Part shown: positions 23,160 through 32,969 of the stretch, one piece after another | How positions within the stretch are numbered: position 1 is the first letter of the stretch | How the letters are laid out: every line of letters starts with the position of its first letter | DNA from: Owenia fusiformis | Taxonomy: Eukaryota > Annelida > Polychaeta > Sabellida > Oweniidae | Reading direction: 5' to 3' | Assembly: GCA_903813345.2 (NCBI GenBank) | Contig: CAIIXF020000008.1 | Coordinates: 22,612,822-22,676,821 of the forward strand | DNA: 64,000 bases | Made by a program: the position numbers and the translations under genes | The notes under the pieces: generated by a model | Seen by the model: the letters and a program-made list of their open reading frames with translations, nothing else | Told to the model about the DNA's origin: nothing | Database searches by the model: none

Positions 23160-23970
23160 TCAACGAGAAAACAGCAACTCCAAGGAGTAGCAAATCCCAC
23201 CGAACAAAAAATGTTTTGATAAATAGTGGCCATCTTGAAAATTTCTTCTTCAACAGACCTTGCTTGTCCCTAGGTATTATATACAAGACAAAATCCATCA
23301 ACTGGTATTTGAGTTATCAAAGATTGCGTCTGAAAAATGGTGGCCATTTTTAAATTCAGCTGTCATCTTGAAAATTTCTTCTTAAACAGAGCCCCTTTAT
23401 CTCAAGGCATCAGCGTATGAGATTTGATCCAAATCTGTCTACTGGTATTTGAGTTATCAAAGATTAATTTTGAAATTCAGCCACCATCTTGAAAATTCCT
23501 TCTTGACCAGAGCTCCTGTGTCCCTTGGTCACGTATCAGCATATAAAATTTGAACCATTCACTGCTACTTGAGTTACCAAAGTTTACATTTTTTCCAAAA
23601 AATGGCCGCTATTTTGAAATTCAGCGACAATCTTGAAATTCTCTACTTCAACACAGCTCCTTCATGCTCTTTTAGCATCAGCCTGTAAAATTTGAACCAA
23701 ATCCATCAACTTGTATTTGGGTTATCAAAGATTAAATTCTTTACGAAAAATGGTGGCCATTTTGAATTGAGCAGCAATATTGAAAATTCCTTCATGAGGA
23801 GAGGTCCTCCACCCATAAGGTATAAGACTATAAAGTTTAAACCAAATCTGTAAACAGGTATTTGAGTTATCGTCCGGACAAACAAACTGACTGATGGATG
23901 GAGAAATGCACAGACGGATGGCTTAAATTAATTCTCTGTATCCCTACAAACTTTGTTCAGTGGGATAATA
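23160..23970. mobile_element. F1 family element with 120-bp internal repeats
   Basis: The left end carries CAAATCCCACCGAACAAAAA and the right end TTTGTTCAGTGGGAT. The interior has about five diverged units of roughly 120 bp built from GGTGGCCATTTTGAA, CTTGAAAATTCCTTC and TATTTGAGTTATCAAAG. A partial GACG-like stretch precedes the right end. Confidence 0.65.
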
Positions 23971-24074
23971 ATACAAAGTTGAAGAATGAATCAGAAATAT
24001 TTAATAACAAAATGATTACTATGCAGCTTTTTTATTATCAGTACTTCCTAATGTCCTGTAAATTTTAAACATAC

Positions 24075-24213
24075 CTTGTTCGAGTAGGTGGTTCATTTGC
24101 CTTTTTCTTCTGCTTAATTGGCTGAGTCTGTTTTGAGGATGGGGTATTGATACTTGCAGATGTACTTATACTCTCTTGAACAAGGGGCTTGACATCTGCA
24201 CTTAAGGTCCCAA
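24075..24213 (-). CDS. shared linker exon between BTB and modules
   Basis: A 139-bp exon, acceptor TTTAATTTCAG, donor CAAG|GTATGT, phase 1 in and phase 2 out. It encodes VGTLSADVKPLVQESISTSA, a Ser/Thr-rich stretch and a basic end (KQKKKANEPPTRTR). It joins the BTB exon in frame on one side and, with its trailing AG, any of the three exons A (all begin with G, restoring AGG arginine). It is therefore the branch point of the proposed alternative splicing. Confidence 0.75.
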
Positions 24214-24289
24214 CTGAAATTAAAAAATATTTAGTAAATAAAAAACAAAACATGTTTTTGTTAATAGCGACCACTACTAGAATTCCAGT

Positions 24290-24880
24290 TATCAAAGATT
24301 ACGTTCTTTTACGAAAAATGGCAGCCATATTGAAAATCAGCAGCCATCTTGAAAAGGTCTTCTTGAGCAAAATTGTCCATAAGCATCAGCATATATAAAT
24401 TTCAACAAAATCTGTCAACTGGTATTTGTGTTATCAAAGATTACCTTCGTTTATGAAAAATGGTGGCCATTTTGAAATTCAGCTGCCATCTTAAAAATTC
24501 CTTAATGAGCAGAGCTCCTGTGTCCATAGGCATCACAATAAAAAATTGAACAAAATCTGTCTACTGGTATTTGAGTTATCAAAGATAGTTTTTTTTATGA
24601 AAAATGGTGGCCATTTTGAAATTTAGAGGCCATCTTGAAAATCTTCTCCTGAACAATGCTCCTTTTTCCCTAGGCATCATTATATAAAATTTGAACCAAA
24701 TCTGTGAACTGGTAGAGTTATCAAAGATTACATTTTTCATGAATAATGGCGGCTTTTTTGAATTGAGCGGCCATATTAAAAATTCCTTATGAAGCAGAGG
24801 TTTTACCCCCATAAGGCATAAGCCTATGAAATTTGAATCAAATTATGTCAATATAGCGTGCAAACTTAGGGTAGTCGTTG
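24290..24880. repeat. F1 internal repeat units
   Basis: Four to five roughly 120-bp units like those in 23160-23970 (AATGGTGGCCATTTTGAAAT, CTGGTATTTGAGTTATCAAA), without F1 ends. Confidence 0.65.
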
Positions 24881-25094
24881 TCATTCCAAGATGCCCAAAC
24901 GTGTCAGGAACAATTAAATACTCGAATCATTTTGATTGGACATCAGGGTGCAGAGAAATCTTAATTTTATTGAGTGGCTTCACGAAAAAATAAGCAGCAT
25001 TTTAAGCCACCTTAAGACGTTGGTGGTTTAATATGTGTGTGAGTTACATAATATATAATACATGTGAGAGTTTGAATTAGACAAATCTAATGTA

Positions 25095-25290
25095 GTCTAC
25101 AAAATTCCGCGCAAGACATGCAGAAAGAGCTATATAGAGACGAGAAGGAAACTAGAAACAAGAGTTAAGGAACATAAAGAAAATGTAGCATTTTTAACTT
25201 TAGACTGCCCGATCAACATTAATAGTCAATCATTAGGCTGAAGAAATGTTTCAACCAGGGGCCAACTAGGCGCCGGAAATGTTCAATCAG
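25095..25290 (+). pseudogene. Penelope-like element 3-prime fragment (GIY-YIG)
   Basis: The frame at 25098-25205 reads YKIPRKTCRKSYIETRRKLE then TRVKEHKENV. This matches the GIY-YIG endonuclease region of Penelope-like retroelements (usual form IPCK-x-C-x-K-x-YIGET-R), with the second Gly of the YIG motif missing. About 35 bp further, CTGAAGAAATG and GCCGGAAATG resemble the CTGAAGAAG...GAAACG hairpin motif often found at the 3-prime end of such elements. Short and dead. Confidence 0.6.
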
Positions 25291-25371
25291 GCGGGACCCC
25301 TGGTGAATCATATTGTGCGGAGATCACTGTACAGTGTACTACTTGTTCTGGCCCAACTTTCATGTATATCT

Positions 25372-25720
25372 AAACTAGAAAATGGCAACTCCACGGAGTA
25401 GCAAATCCCAATGAACACTATATAAATCATCAATATGTACAGTAACAATGTAATATTGACCATCTACTGTAACCTTCAATAAATATTTTAAATCATTGTA
25501 GTATCATGTAACCATACTTTCAAGATAACTCTAAGTAATGGGGAATTTCTGCTTTAGTCAGCCCTTTTGAATTTTCAGAGGCGCAAATCAAAAAAATGCC
25601 ATAATTGTGATCTACTCTGAAATTCCTTCAATTTGAGTATAATATAGCCATACTTTTAAGAGATCAGAAAATAATTACTAAATCCCGTATTAGGCAGCCA
25701 TTTTGAGGACTGAGGACCCC
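25372..25720. repeat. F1 family fragment
   Basis: Starts with AACTAGAAAATGGCAACTCC and GGAGTAGCAAATCCCAATGA, then the GTGATCTACTCTGAAATTCC block seen at 2154-2494. No right end. Confidence 0.65.
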
Positions 25721-26120
25721 AGTGTTAGAACTTTAGAAGCAAGTTGGAAAAATATTTAAAAAATTGACTTTTTTTCACCTTGAGAAGGTCATTGAGGGTC
25801 AAATCTAAGGTCAGATTTGAACTTCTGAGAACTTGTAGATGCTTTTAAAAAATATTAGTCAGTCTAAACAGAATTGGTTAAGTTATTGAAGTTGTAAGAA
25901 TTTGTTACAGATACCCACCACAAGACGCCAACCGAAAGATGCCCACAAAAAGTTGGAGACCATCACAATATGTCACCACTTTTGGTGATGACATAAAAAC
26001 TAATTTTTACATATGCTGAATTAAATGCAGAACTCCAGAAAACTGATTACAACAAAAACACAGGCCATTCTTTGTGGTGACATAAAATGCATGTCTTAGG
26101 TAAGTTTTTGAAATACTTAC

Positions 26121-27090
26121 CTTTTGCTGTATCAGCTTCATTCAATGGTTCACAGGGTTCTAGAGTCATATTATAATCATAATCATCATAGTTGTCACCA
26201 TCTGGATCACTTTCATAATTGTTAATATCATCTCTTGTACCATCATCATTAATGCTTTCATTAGATACTTGAGGTTCATGCTCAATCTCAATATCAGAGA
26301 CACGAATGGTTCCACCTTCAAGCAACTGGGGGAAACGGCTTGTTATGTTCTTAAGTTCAACTAAAGGTTCACTGAGTTTTTTTAGCCTAGGCAACTTTAC
26401 AACTGGTGCCAAATCATCATCTTTATTCCCATCTTTTTTTTTGTTTCGTTTACTTCTAGGTCCAGCTTTAGGCCTACTTTCTATCCACATTTGTGTTTCT
26501 GTAGCTAGGATCCCATCATTCTCAGCAGAACTGCTTGCAAGAACAGGGTGAGCTTCTCTACTGTCTGTTAATGCTACACTATTAAGTTGTTCACCATTAG
26601 CAATGTCTTGTGAGTCATGAAAATCAGAGCCAATATCATTAAATATTGTTGCATGGAAAATTGGCTTCTCTTCATTATGATTTAAACAATCAGGAGGTTC
26701 TTCTTTGATTTCATGTGAAAAAGGAGCAATCACCCTGATTAGGTCGTCTACACCCAAGTAATGAGCCAAGATATCTACAGCTCCAATGTAATTATCTTCC
26801 ACAATGATCATTTCACCATAAATAAAGCTCAACACATGCTGTAAAACTTCAATTGAGATATCTGGCATTGGAATCACAATAGTGTTGTCTGAACACAGCA
26901 CTTCTGCAGTTTTACAGAAGGTGTACACTATAGCTTTATGGGCAGTGAGTTGTGAATTGTCTGATAACTGGATGGTTATGTCACAGAGCTTCTTATCTTT
27001 CCGCAACTCGACGATCCGTGACCTGAAGTCAAAGTTGCTGAGGCTATGAAGTTTCCCATTGTGAGACATGATTGCAAATACTGCTTGCAC
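26121..27090 (-). CDS. BTB/POZ domain exon of the modular zinc-finger gene
   Basis: The first coding exon, minus strand. An acceptor (GTTTTTCAG) ends at 27091, so a 5-prime UTR exon lies upstream; the start is the ATG at 27067-27069 (MSHNGKLHSLSNFDF), and the donor is AAAG|GTAAGT. Residues about 15-125 form a BTB/POZ fold, with LCDITIQL, LTAHKAIV and FIYGE at the expected places for strand B1, helix A2 and helix A4. BTB domains dimerise and recruit co-repressors or cullin-3; with C-terminal zinc fingers a nuclear transcription factor is expected. The rest is low complexity: a basic patch (SKRNKKK) and an acidic end (DPDGDNYDDYDYN). It is the only BTB exon upstream of three zinc-finger modules. 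The upstream in-frame methionine at about 27138 lies in the intron. Confidence 0.85.
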
Positions 27091-27360
27091 CTGAAAAACA
27101 TTCAGATACAGTATAAGAAATGAATGAGGTTTAGACAAACAGTTTCATATAGGTCATCAAATCATTAGTCATTAGTTTCATTTTCAAACATACACAAGTT
27201 GCTGGAAAATAGTTGAAGTATTCCAGTATTCCCAGACTGATTAGGCCTAAAGTTGGATTCGAACATGACTGTATTCACGCCTTCTATAAACTGTAAACAA
27301 AGTCAATGCTTCAGCTGGGTTATATTCGAGATCAATAACCCAGTTAATATGTGTAATGTG

Positions 27361-27368
27361 TGACGTCA
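27361..27368. promoter_or_regulatory. CRE-like palindrome TGACGTCA
   Basis: A perfect cAMP-response-element octamer between the BTB exon (minus) and a possible plus-strand first exon. Its position fits a shared promoter, but no transcription start is shown. Confidence 0.35.
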
Positions 27369-27386
27369 TAACGATGGGTCGTAGTA

Positions 27387-27420
27387 ATGGCGGACCATGA
27401 TGAATATTCGAAACAATTTG
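27387..27420 (+). CDS. possible first coding exon, divergent gene
   Basis: ATGGCGGACC in good Kozak context opens MADHDEYSKQF followed by a strong donor, TTTG|GTGAGT. No downstream exon was found and a palindromic element begins 20 bp further on, so this may be a relic or a chance match. Confidence 0.3.
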
Positions 27421-27439
27421 GTGAGTTTTCATGTTTGAA

Positions 27440-27608
27440 TCATAATATAGACCTCAGAGCAGGGGTAATATCGTCGAATGCAACCCTTGGGACTAGGCAC
27501 AAAAGCTTTCGAACCCCTCACTCCCTTCGGTCGTTCGGGGTACAGAAAACGTTTGTGCCTAGCCCTGTGGGGTGTATTCGACGATATAACCCATGCTTTT
27601 CGGTCTAT
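27440..27608. repeat. long hairpin with CTTCGGTCG centre
   Basis: The arms (about 80 bp) carry GGGTAATATCGTCGAAT and ATTCGACGATATAACCC and then GGCACAAAAG/GTTTGTGCC, and meet around CCCTTCGGTCGTTCGGGG. Confidence 0.75.
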
Positions 27609-27619
27609 ATTTCTTAATT

Positions 27620-28779
27620 CAAAACTCTCTTGAGTACTTTGAATTTAAAAAATAAGCAGTCAAATGACCATATTGAAACAGTATATGTAAAAATAGAAAC
27701 ATTCATACAATGCCTAACTTTTGTATATTTCAGTTTGTTTTGCAGTTTGGCTGTCATATCTGTGGCCTCTTTTGATGCTTCTCTGCCATGTTATTTTCGA
27801 AAAAATTAATATCGTAAACATGGCTGAAACTTCCTAAATTACTTAAGGCCACAGCTTTACTGCACATTACATCTAACTATAGCATTCTTAGATGAGGAGA
27901 TTGCAACAGAAATGCTAATGCATTATGGCAAAAAATGCCTAGACATACAGAACACATACAATACATGGTTATAATCAAGTGCAATCATATGTATCAGAAT
28001 TCCTCCTTTATGAAAAGGAAAGAATACTTGAAAATACTTCCAATGATAACTCAGATCTAGATCACTAGATCTTGGAAAATACTAATTAAATTATGTTCAT
28101 TTTTTCAGGAAAAGAAAGAAGATACTGTGTATGTATAGCTCCTGTTGTTAGTAAGTTGTAAAACATGATGCATTGGACACCTTCCCAAAAGACAGTTGTA
28201 CTAGGAAAATACTTTACAGTCATGGTCAAAATGCCTTCTGAAGTCTGCCTGAATCAGGGCGTTTGACTGCGATTTGAAAGCATTTTGAGCATTACTGTTA
28301 AGTCCCTAAAGTGATTTTGATTTCACTACACAGATTTACCATACAGTGAATGAAGATGATTTGTGCCAAATTTGAAGAGCCAAAACACTATGGTTAGGAA
28401 GTTATTTAGTTTTTTGTGGTTGCAGTAACCCCTGATTGGGTTTTTCATATTTTCCTAGTACAACTGTACAAATTTTTTGAAAAATGAACCCTTCTACAGA
28501 TCCGGAGCCAGATCCAGCCCCTGTTGGTAGAAGGCTCAAAGGATAAATGGGAAGATGAGACACGAGCCAAAAATGGCACAACAAAAAAATGACCACCCAA
28601 AAATATGACCTTCGTACTGACCTTTATTTTTTCCATCTGTCAGACATTGATTGATCAATATTTACCCTGTAATATCTTCTTTATGTATTAGTTTGAATGG
28701 TTGCATGATATCCATTATTGATGCTGTAATTCGACTTTTCCCGGGACATTTATTTCAAATTTTCAGAGCGTAAAGATAG
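27620..28779. other. region upstream of BTB gene without recognised feature
   Basis: AT-rich. Possible 5-prime UTR exons of the BTB gene cannot be recognised from sequence alone. Confidence 0.4.
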
Positions 28780-29042
28780 TGGAGCACTTCGGTAATTTCC
28801 AGCAGTGTCCGATGTTGTTCGTCTCTCAAATTACGTCACATTGCAACAAACAGCCAATGAAAGTAAAGAATCGCGTAGCCTAATAAACCGTCGTTATTGT
28901 TTCTACGGGAGTTTAAAGAAACATCATGGGACTTCTCGGTAATCTCTGATGTGACGTCATCCGGAGTGGCGTCAGATTCTCAGAAAAGGCATTTGACTTC
29001 GGGAATAATCATTTGAACAACGGAGATAGCCGAAGTGCTCCA
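28780..29042. mobile_element. short MITE with TGGAGCACTTCGG ends
   Basis: TGGAGCACTTCGG and CCGAAGTGCTCCA bound 263 bp. The interior has higher GC and TGACGTCATCCGGAG. No target duplication identified. Confidence 0.55.
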
Positions 29043-29631
29043 TTAAATGTACGCTCGCTTATTTTATGCTTTTATCAACAGACGCTTTCTTGGATGTTTG
29101 GCTTTAGCGATTGGAGTTGAAGCTAACAGCATAGATCCCGGCCAGATTTTTTTGTAGTAAGATCAGTAGCTCAATAAATTTTCCTCAAGATGAGACACCT
29201 CAGAAAATTTCAAATTTTAAAATGACGATTATGGAGCCATTTCTGAAAAATATGAGACAAATCATACCTCATTCGAAGCATCTTGTTATTCTTTAACTTT
29301 TTTATCACCAATGACTGTTATTCAAGCAAGTCTGCGTTGATAAGAGGCCAAAACAGTGATATTTTATCGCCAGACTCTTGTCTGTCCAAATCTGAATGGT
29401 GCTCCCGTGGTTCCAGAAATGTGACGTCATCAGTACAATGATATTTGGACACACAAGAGTCCGGATCTCGTGAAAAATATTCGCCGTATTAAAAGTCAGA
29501 TAACTGCATCCATAGGTTATTTACTCGAACCAAACAAGTAGAAATAGAAAGATGAAGATCTCAGCTATAAAATGAGTGCAAAATCTGTCATGGGGAAGCA
29601 GGTACCATTTTGTATACGGAGTAGCTCCAGG

Positions 29632-29745
29632 ACCGACAATTGTCGGTACTGGAGACCGTCCAGGGGTATTTGCTGGGGTACCGACAATTGTCGGCACTCT
29701 ATCGTCACCTAGTAGTGCCAGATAGAGAACCGACAATTGTCGGTA
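29632..29745. repeat. three copies of palindrome ACCGACAATTGTCGGT
   Basis: Perfect or near-perfect 16-bp palindromes at 29632, 29680 and 29730. Matching copies lie at 35412-35433 (interrupted) and 35466-35485 (GTACCGACAATTGTCGGTAC). Confidence 0.85.
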
Positions 29746-29829
29746 CGCAAGTGGCTGCTACGTGTTTTTGCTAATTTAGGCATAATTTAGGTAGAAATGT
29801 GTATTTTACGACGTTATATGCATGGTTGA

Positions 29830-31576
29830 ATCCAAAAAGTAGCGTCATTCAGGAAATTATCATGTGTGCATAAAATCATGTGGATATTTCATTTTGAGTA
29901 ACTGAATTATCAAATTGACATATATATTGTCTTTGGAACATCACCTCAGGGCTGTCAACTTGGGACCACCTAATATGAGTGACTTACAAATGTTGGACAC
30001 CGAAGTCCAAATCTGAACACTTTTGTCCAAATTTTGAACACCTTTGGCCAACTTTTAAACACCTTTGGCCACAGTTTGAGCACCTTTGCTAAACTTTTAT
30101 CACCTCAAATTTTTCGCGCTCGCTACGCTCGCGATGTCGTCAACGGGGGGGGGGGGGGGGGGGGGGGGTAGGTACGAAAATTTCCAATGAACATGCGTGA
30201 CATATACGGGATTCGCGTGACAAATCCGAACAAATTGCGTTCGTTTTTTTCCGACGTTCGTATTTTTACCGTATCATGAACATATTTTGAAAAAATTTTT
30301 ACAGAAACATATTTGCGTGACAATTACCAGGTAAAATGCGTATTTGCGTGACATTTTGTGTCACGCAAAAAAAACTGGCGTGACTTCAAATTCTTCAGCA
30401 AATGCGTGACAAATACGCAAATTGCGGGACAGTTGACAGGCCTGTCACCTTTACACAGAATTATTTTTATAATGATTGCTCGATTTTTTCCATGATGAAA
30501 TGCAATTTTAGACCTGGAGCTGACTCGTATCAAAAAGTATTTAGCAATGAGTTCAGGCTCACTGATTTTAAAGATAGATAAAATGAACGAAAGGGAAAAG
30601 GTTATGTGTGCCTAAAAGCATGTGGATATTTAACTTTCAATAAATGACTTACAATTTTGATGTTTATATAATCTGAAGAACATCACCTTTACACATAATT
30701 ATTTTTATGATAATTGTTCGATTTCTTTCATGATAAACTGCAATTTAAGACCTGACACGTATTAAAGAAGTATCGGACAATGTATTTCAGCCCACTGATT
30801 TTTAGGATAAATAAAATGAGCAAAAGAAGAAAAGGTCATGTGTGCGTAAAAGCGTGTCAGTATTTGGATTTGAAGAAATGAATTAAAGTTTTGACATTAA
30901 TATTATTTGTGAAGCATCACCTTAACATAGAATTATTTTTATAATTTTTGCTTGATTCCTTCCATGAGAAAATGCAATTATAGACCTGGCACGCGTATCA
31001 AAGAAGTATTTGGCAATTGCGTCCAGTCTCATTGGTTTTAAAGGTAAATGAAATATGAAAAACTGGAAAAGGTCATGTGTGCGTAAAAGCGTGTCAGTAT
31101 TTATTTTTGAAGAAATTAATTAATTTTTTGACATTAATATTATTTGTGAAGCATCACATCTACGCAGAATTATTTTTATAATTTTTGCTTGGTTCCTTCC
31201 ATGAGAAAATGCAATTATAGACCTGGTACACGTATCAAGGTTGTGTTTAGAAATTGCGTTCGGTCTCCTTGGTTTTCAAGGTAAATTAAATGAGCAAAAC
31301 TGGAAAAGGTCATGTGTGCTTAAAAGCGTGTGAGTATTTAATTTTTGATAAATTTTTTGACATTTTTGACATTTATTATATCTATGGGGAATCATCTTTC
31401 AGAATTATTTTTTGATTCAAATTTAGTTCCTTCTATTAGAAAGGCATGGCTAAGATTGGTTCTTATGTACAACTGTAATGAGATTTTTATGTTTGAATCG
31501 CACAAAAAGAGATAATGTCACATGTGCGTGAATGCATGTCAATATCTTATTTTAAAACTGAATTATGATTTTGACA
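29830..31576. repeat. 236-bp tandem array, about six units
   Basis: The anchor CATGTGTGCGTAAAAGCGTG recurs at 29861, 30603, 30837, 31074, 31311 and 31521; spacing is 234-238 bp once the insertion at 29947-30444 is removed, with a last shorter step. A further diverged unit near 32866 follows the LINE insertion. Each unit also has GAAGCATCACCTTTACA and a GAATTATTTTTATAAT block. Confidence 0.8.
29947..30444. mobile_element. hAT-like MITE inserted in the array
   Basis: Ends CAGGGCTGTCAACT and AGTTGACAGGCCTG (13 of 14 match); TCACCT is duplicated at both sides, and sister array units carry the uninterrupted site ACATCACCTTTACAC. Interior: AACACCTTTGGCC repeats, a CGCTCGCTACGCTCGCG palindrome, a G run of over 20 bases (from about 30146) and GCGTGAC repeats. 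The CAGGG start suggests hAT, although hAT duplications are normally 8 bp. Confidence 0.75.
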
Positions 31577-32448
31577 AAGCTGTAGGGCAGGCCAAACAAG
31601 GAAGATGGACCAACTGGGAGGCAGCTCTACAGAGACCTCTTACTTGGAAAGAGCTTTGGACCCAGGATCAGGGTCGCCTCAGCTTTCTTCTGCGCGCATT
31701 CACTGACCTCTTACCAACGCCAGCCAATTTGAGAGTATGGGGTAAAGAAGATTCTGACAAGTGTGCACTTTGTAAGGGAGACTGCTGCAACCTGCGACAC
31801 ATCCTCAGCTCTTGCCCCCAATCCCTGAGTGAAGGAAGATTCACATGGAGACATAACAAGGTACTCCAAGAAGTCTCTAAGTACATAGACCAGCAAAGAG
31901 GCATTGCCAATAGAGGTTCCATCACTCAACGGCAAAAGCAAATAGAATTTATCAGGGAAGGAAAACCCAAAGCTGCAAAGACCCCCAAACCACAACCCAA
32001 GCCAAGCATTTTAGCCAAAGCAACAGATTGGCAACTCCAGGTAGATCTCTATCAGAAACTAGTCTTCCCACAGAATGTGGCCGTAACAACCCTGCGCCCA
32101 GACATGGTTATGACTTCCAGTTCAACCAAGACCATTATCATCATCGAACTAACAGTCCCATGGGAGGATAGGCTAGAGGTTTCACACGAGATCAAAGCAA
32201 CAAAGTATCAAGACCTTAAAGACGAAGCTGAGACAAGAGGGTGGCACGCATCCGTCTTCCCTATCGAAGTTGGTTGCAGGGGGTTTCCAGCAACATCAGT
32301 CAGAACCCTATTATCCAAGATAGGATTGCAACCCAAGGAGCTCAAGAGTGCCTTAAAGTCTATCAGCTCAGCAGCAGAAGACAGCTCCAGATGGCTGTGG
32401 ATCAGAAGAAGAGATAAGAGGAACCCAAAGGCGACCCAGTCCACCTAA
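31522..32448 (+). pseudogene. R2-type LINE C-terminus with restriction-like endonuclease
   Basis: From about 31580 the frame encodes the end of a non-LTR element of the restriction-like endonuclease group. A zinc knuckle, C-x2-C-x8-H-x4-C (CALCKGDCCNLRHILSSC), is followed by the PD-(D/E)xK-type nuclease: RPDMV, then IIIIELTVPWEDR, and a downstream K-x-x-K-Y segment. The catalytic Asp and Glu residues appear intact. The reverse transcriptase is missing, so the copy is 5-prime truncated, but the frame is open for nearly 300 codons. The first residues (MCVNACQYL...) belong to the tandem array, not to the LINE. Homologous groups are R2, NeSL and HERO; I cannot choose among them. Confidence 0.75.
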
Positions 32449-32690
32449 GTCCCACTAGAACAATGCTTGTTTATGTGGTCCACCACCAGACCACAGGTGT
32501 TCCATATGATAGCTCATATGGACGGGGAGTATACAGCAGGAGGCGCTTACTCGGCCGAACCCGACCTCACACCGATATTCAAGCATGTCCTAGTCCCCCC
32601 TTTGGCATGCCATTCCCATTCCTCAGTCCAATATGTCATGTAGCGAAGCATCATGGATGTTTAACAAATGACATTTTCATAAGCTTTAAA
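32449..32690 (+). mobile_element. 3-prime UTR of the R2-type LINE
   Basis: GC-richer than its surroundings and contiguous with the LINE frame. Array-like sequence (GCACGTGTGCGAAAACGTTT) resumes near 32866, which brackets the 3-prime end. Confidence 0.5.
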
Positions 32691-32969
32691 CCATTGCCTT
32701 TCCACATATTTATTTATTTTAACATGAGATCTTTAAACACGTTCATAACTGAACAGTCAATGTAAGTTGAATTAAAATAAAAAACATCAATTATCTGCGC
32801 ATTTTCGTTATATTACCTCATACGGGATTTCGTGCTTTTAAGTGGGCTGAAAGTGGAAATGGCACGTGTGCGAAAACGTTTGTTATCAATTCATCTTTCA
32901 AATCACATTTTTATTTTTTACATATCTATGATCTATGATATAAAACCTATATCATATTGCTAGGTTAAT

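Noticed and set aside
30146-30172. G run as a functional quadruplex
   Set aside because: A plain homopolymer inside a MITE, prone to sequencing error; nothing supports a role.
31668-32444. Minus-strand frames opposite the LINE
   Set aside because: Shadows of the plus-strand endonuclease frame, which has recognisable motifs.
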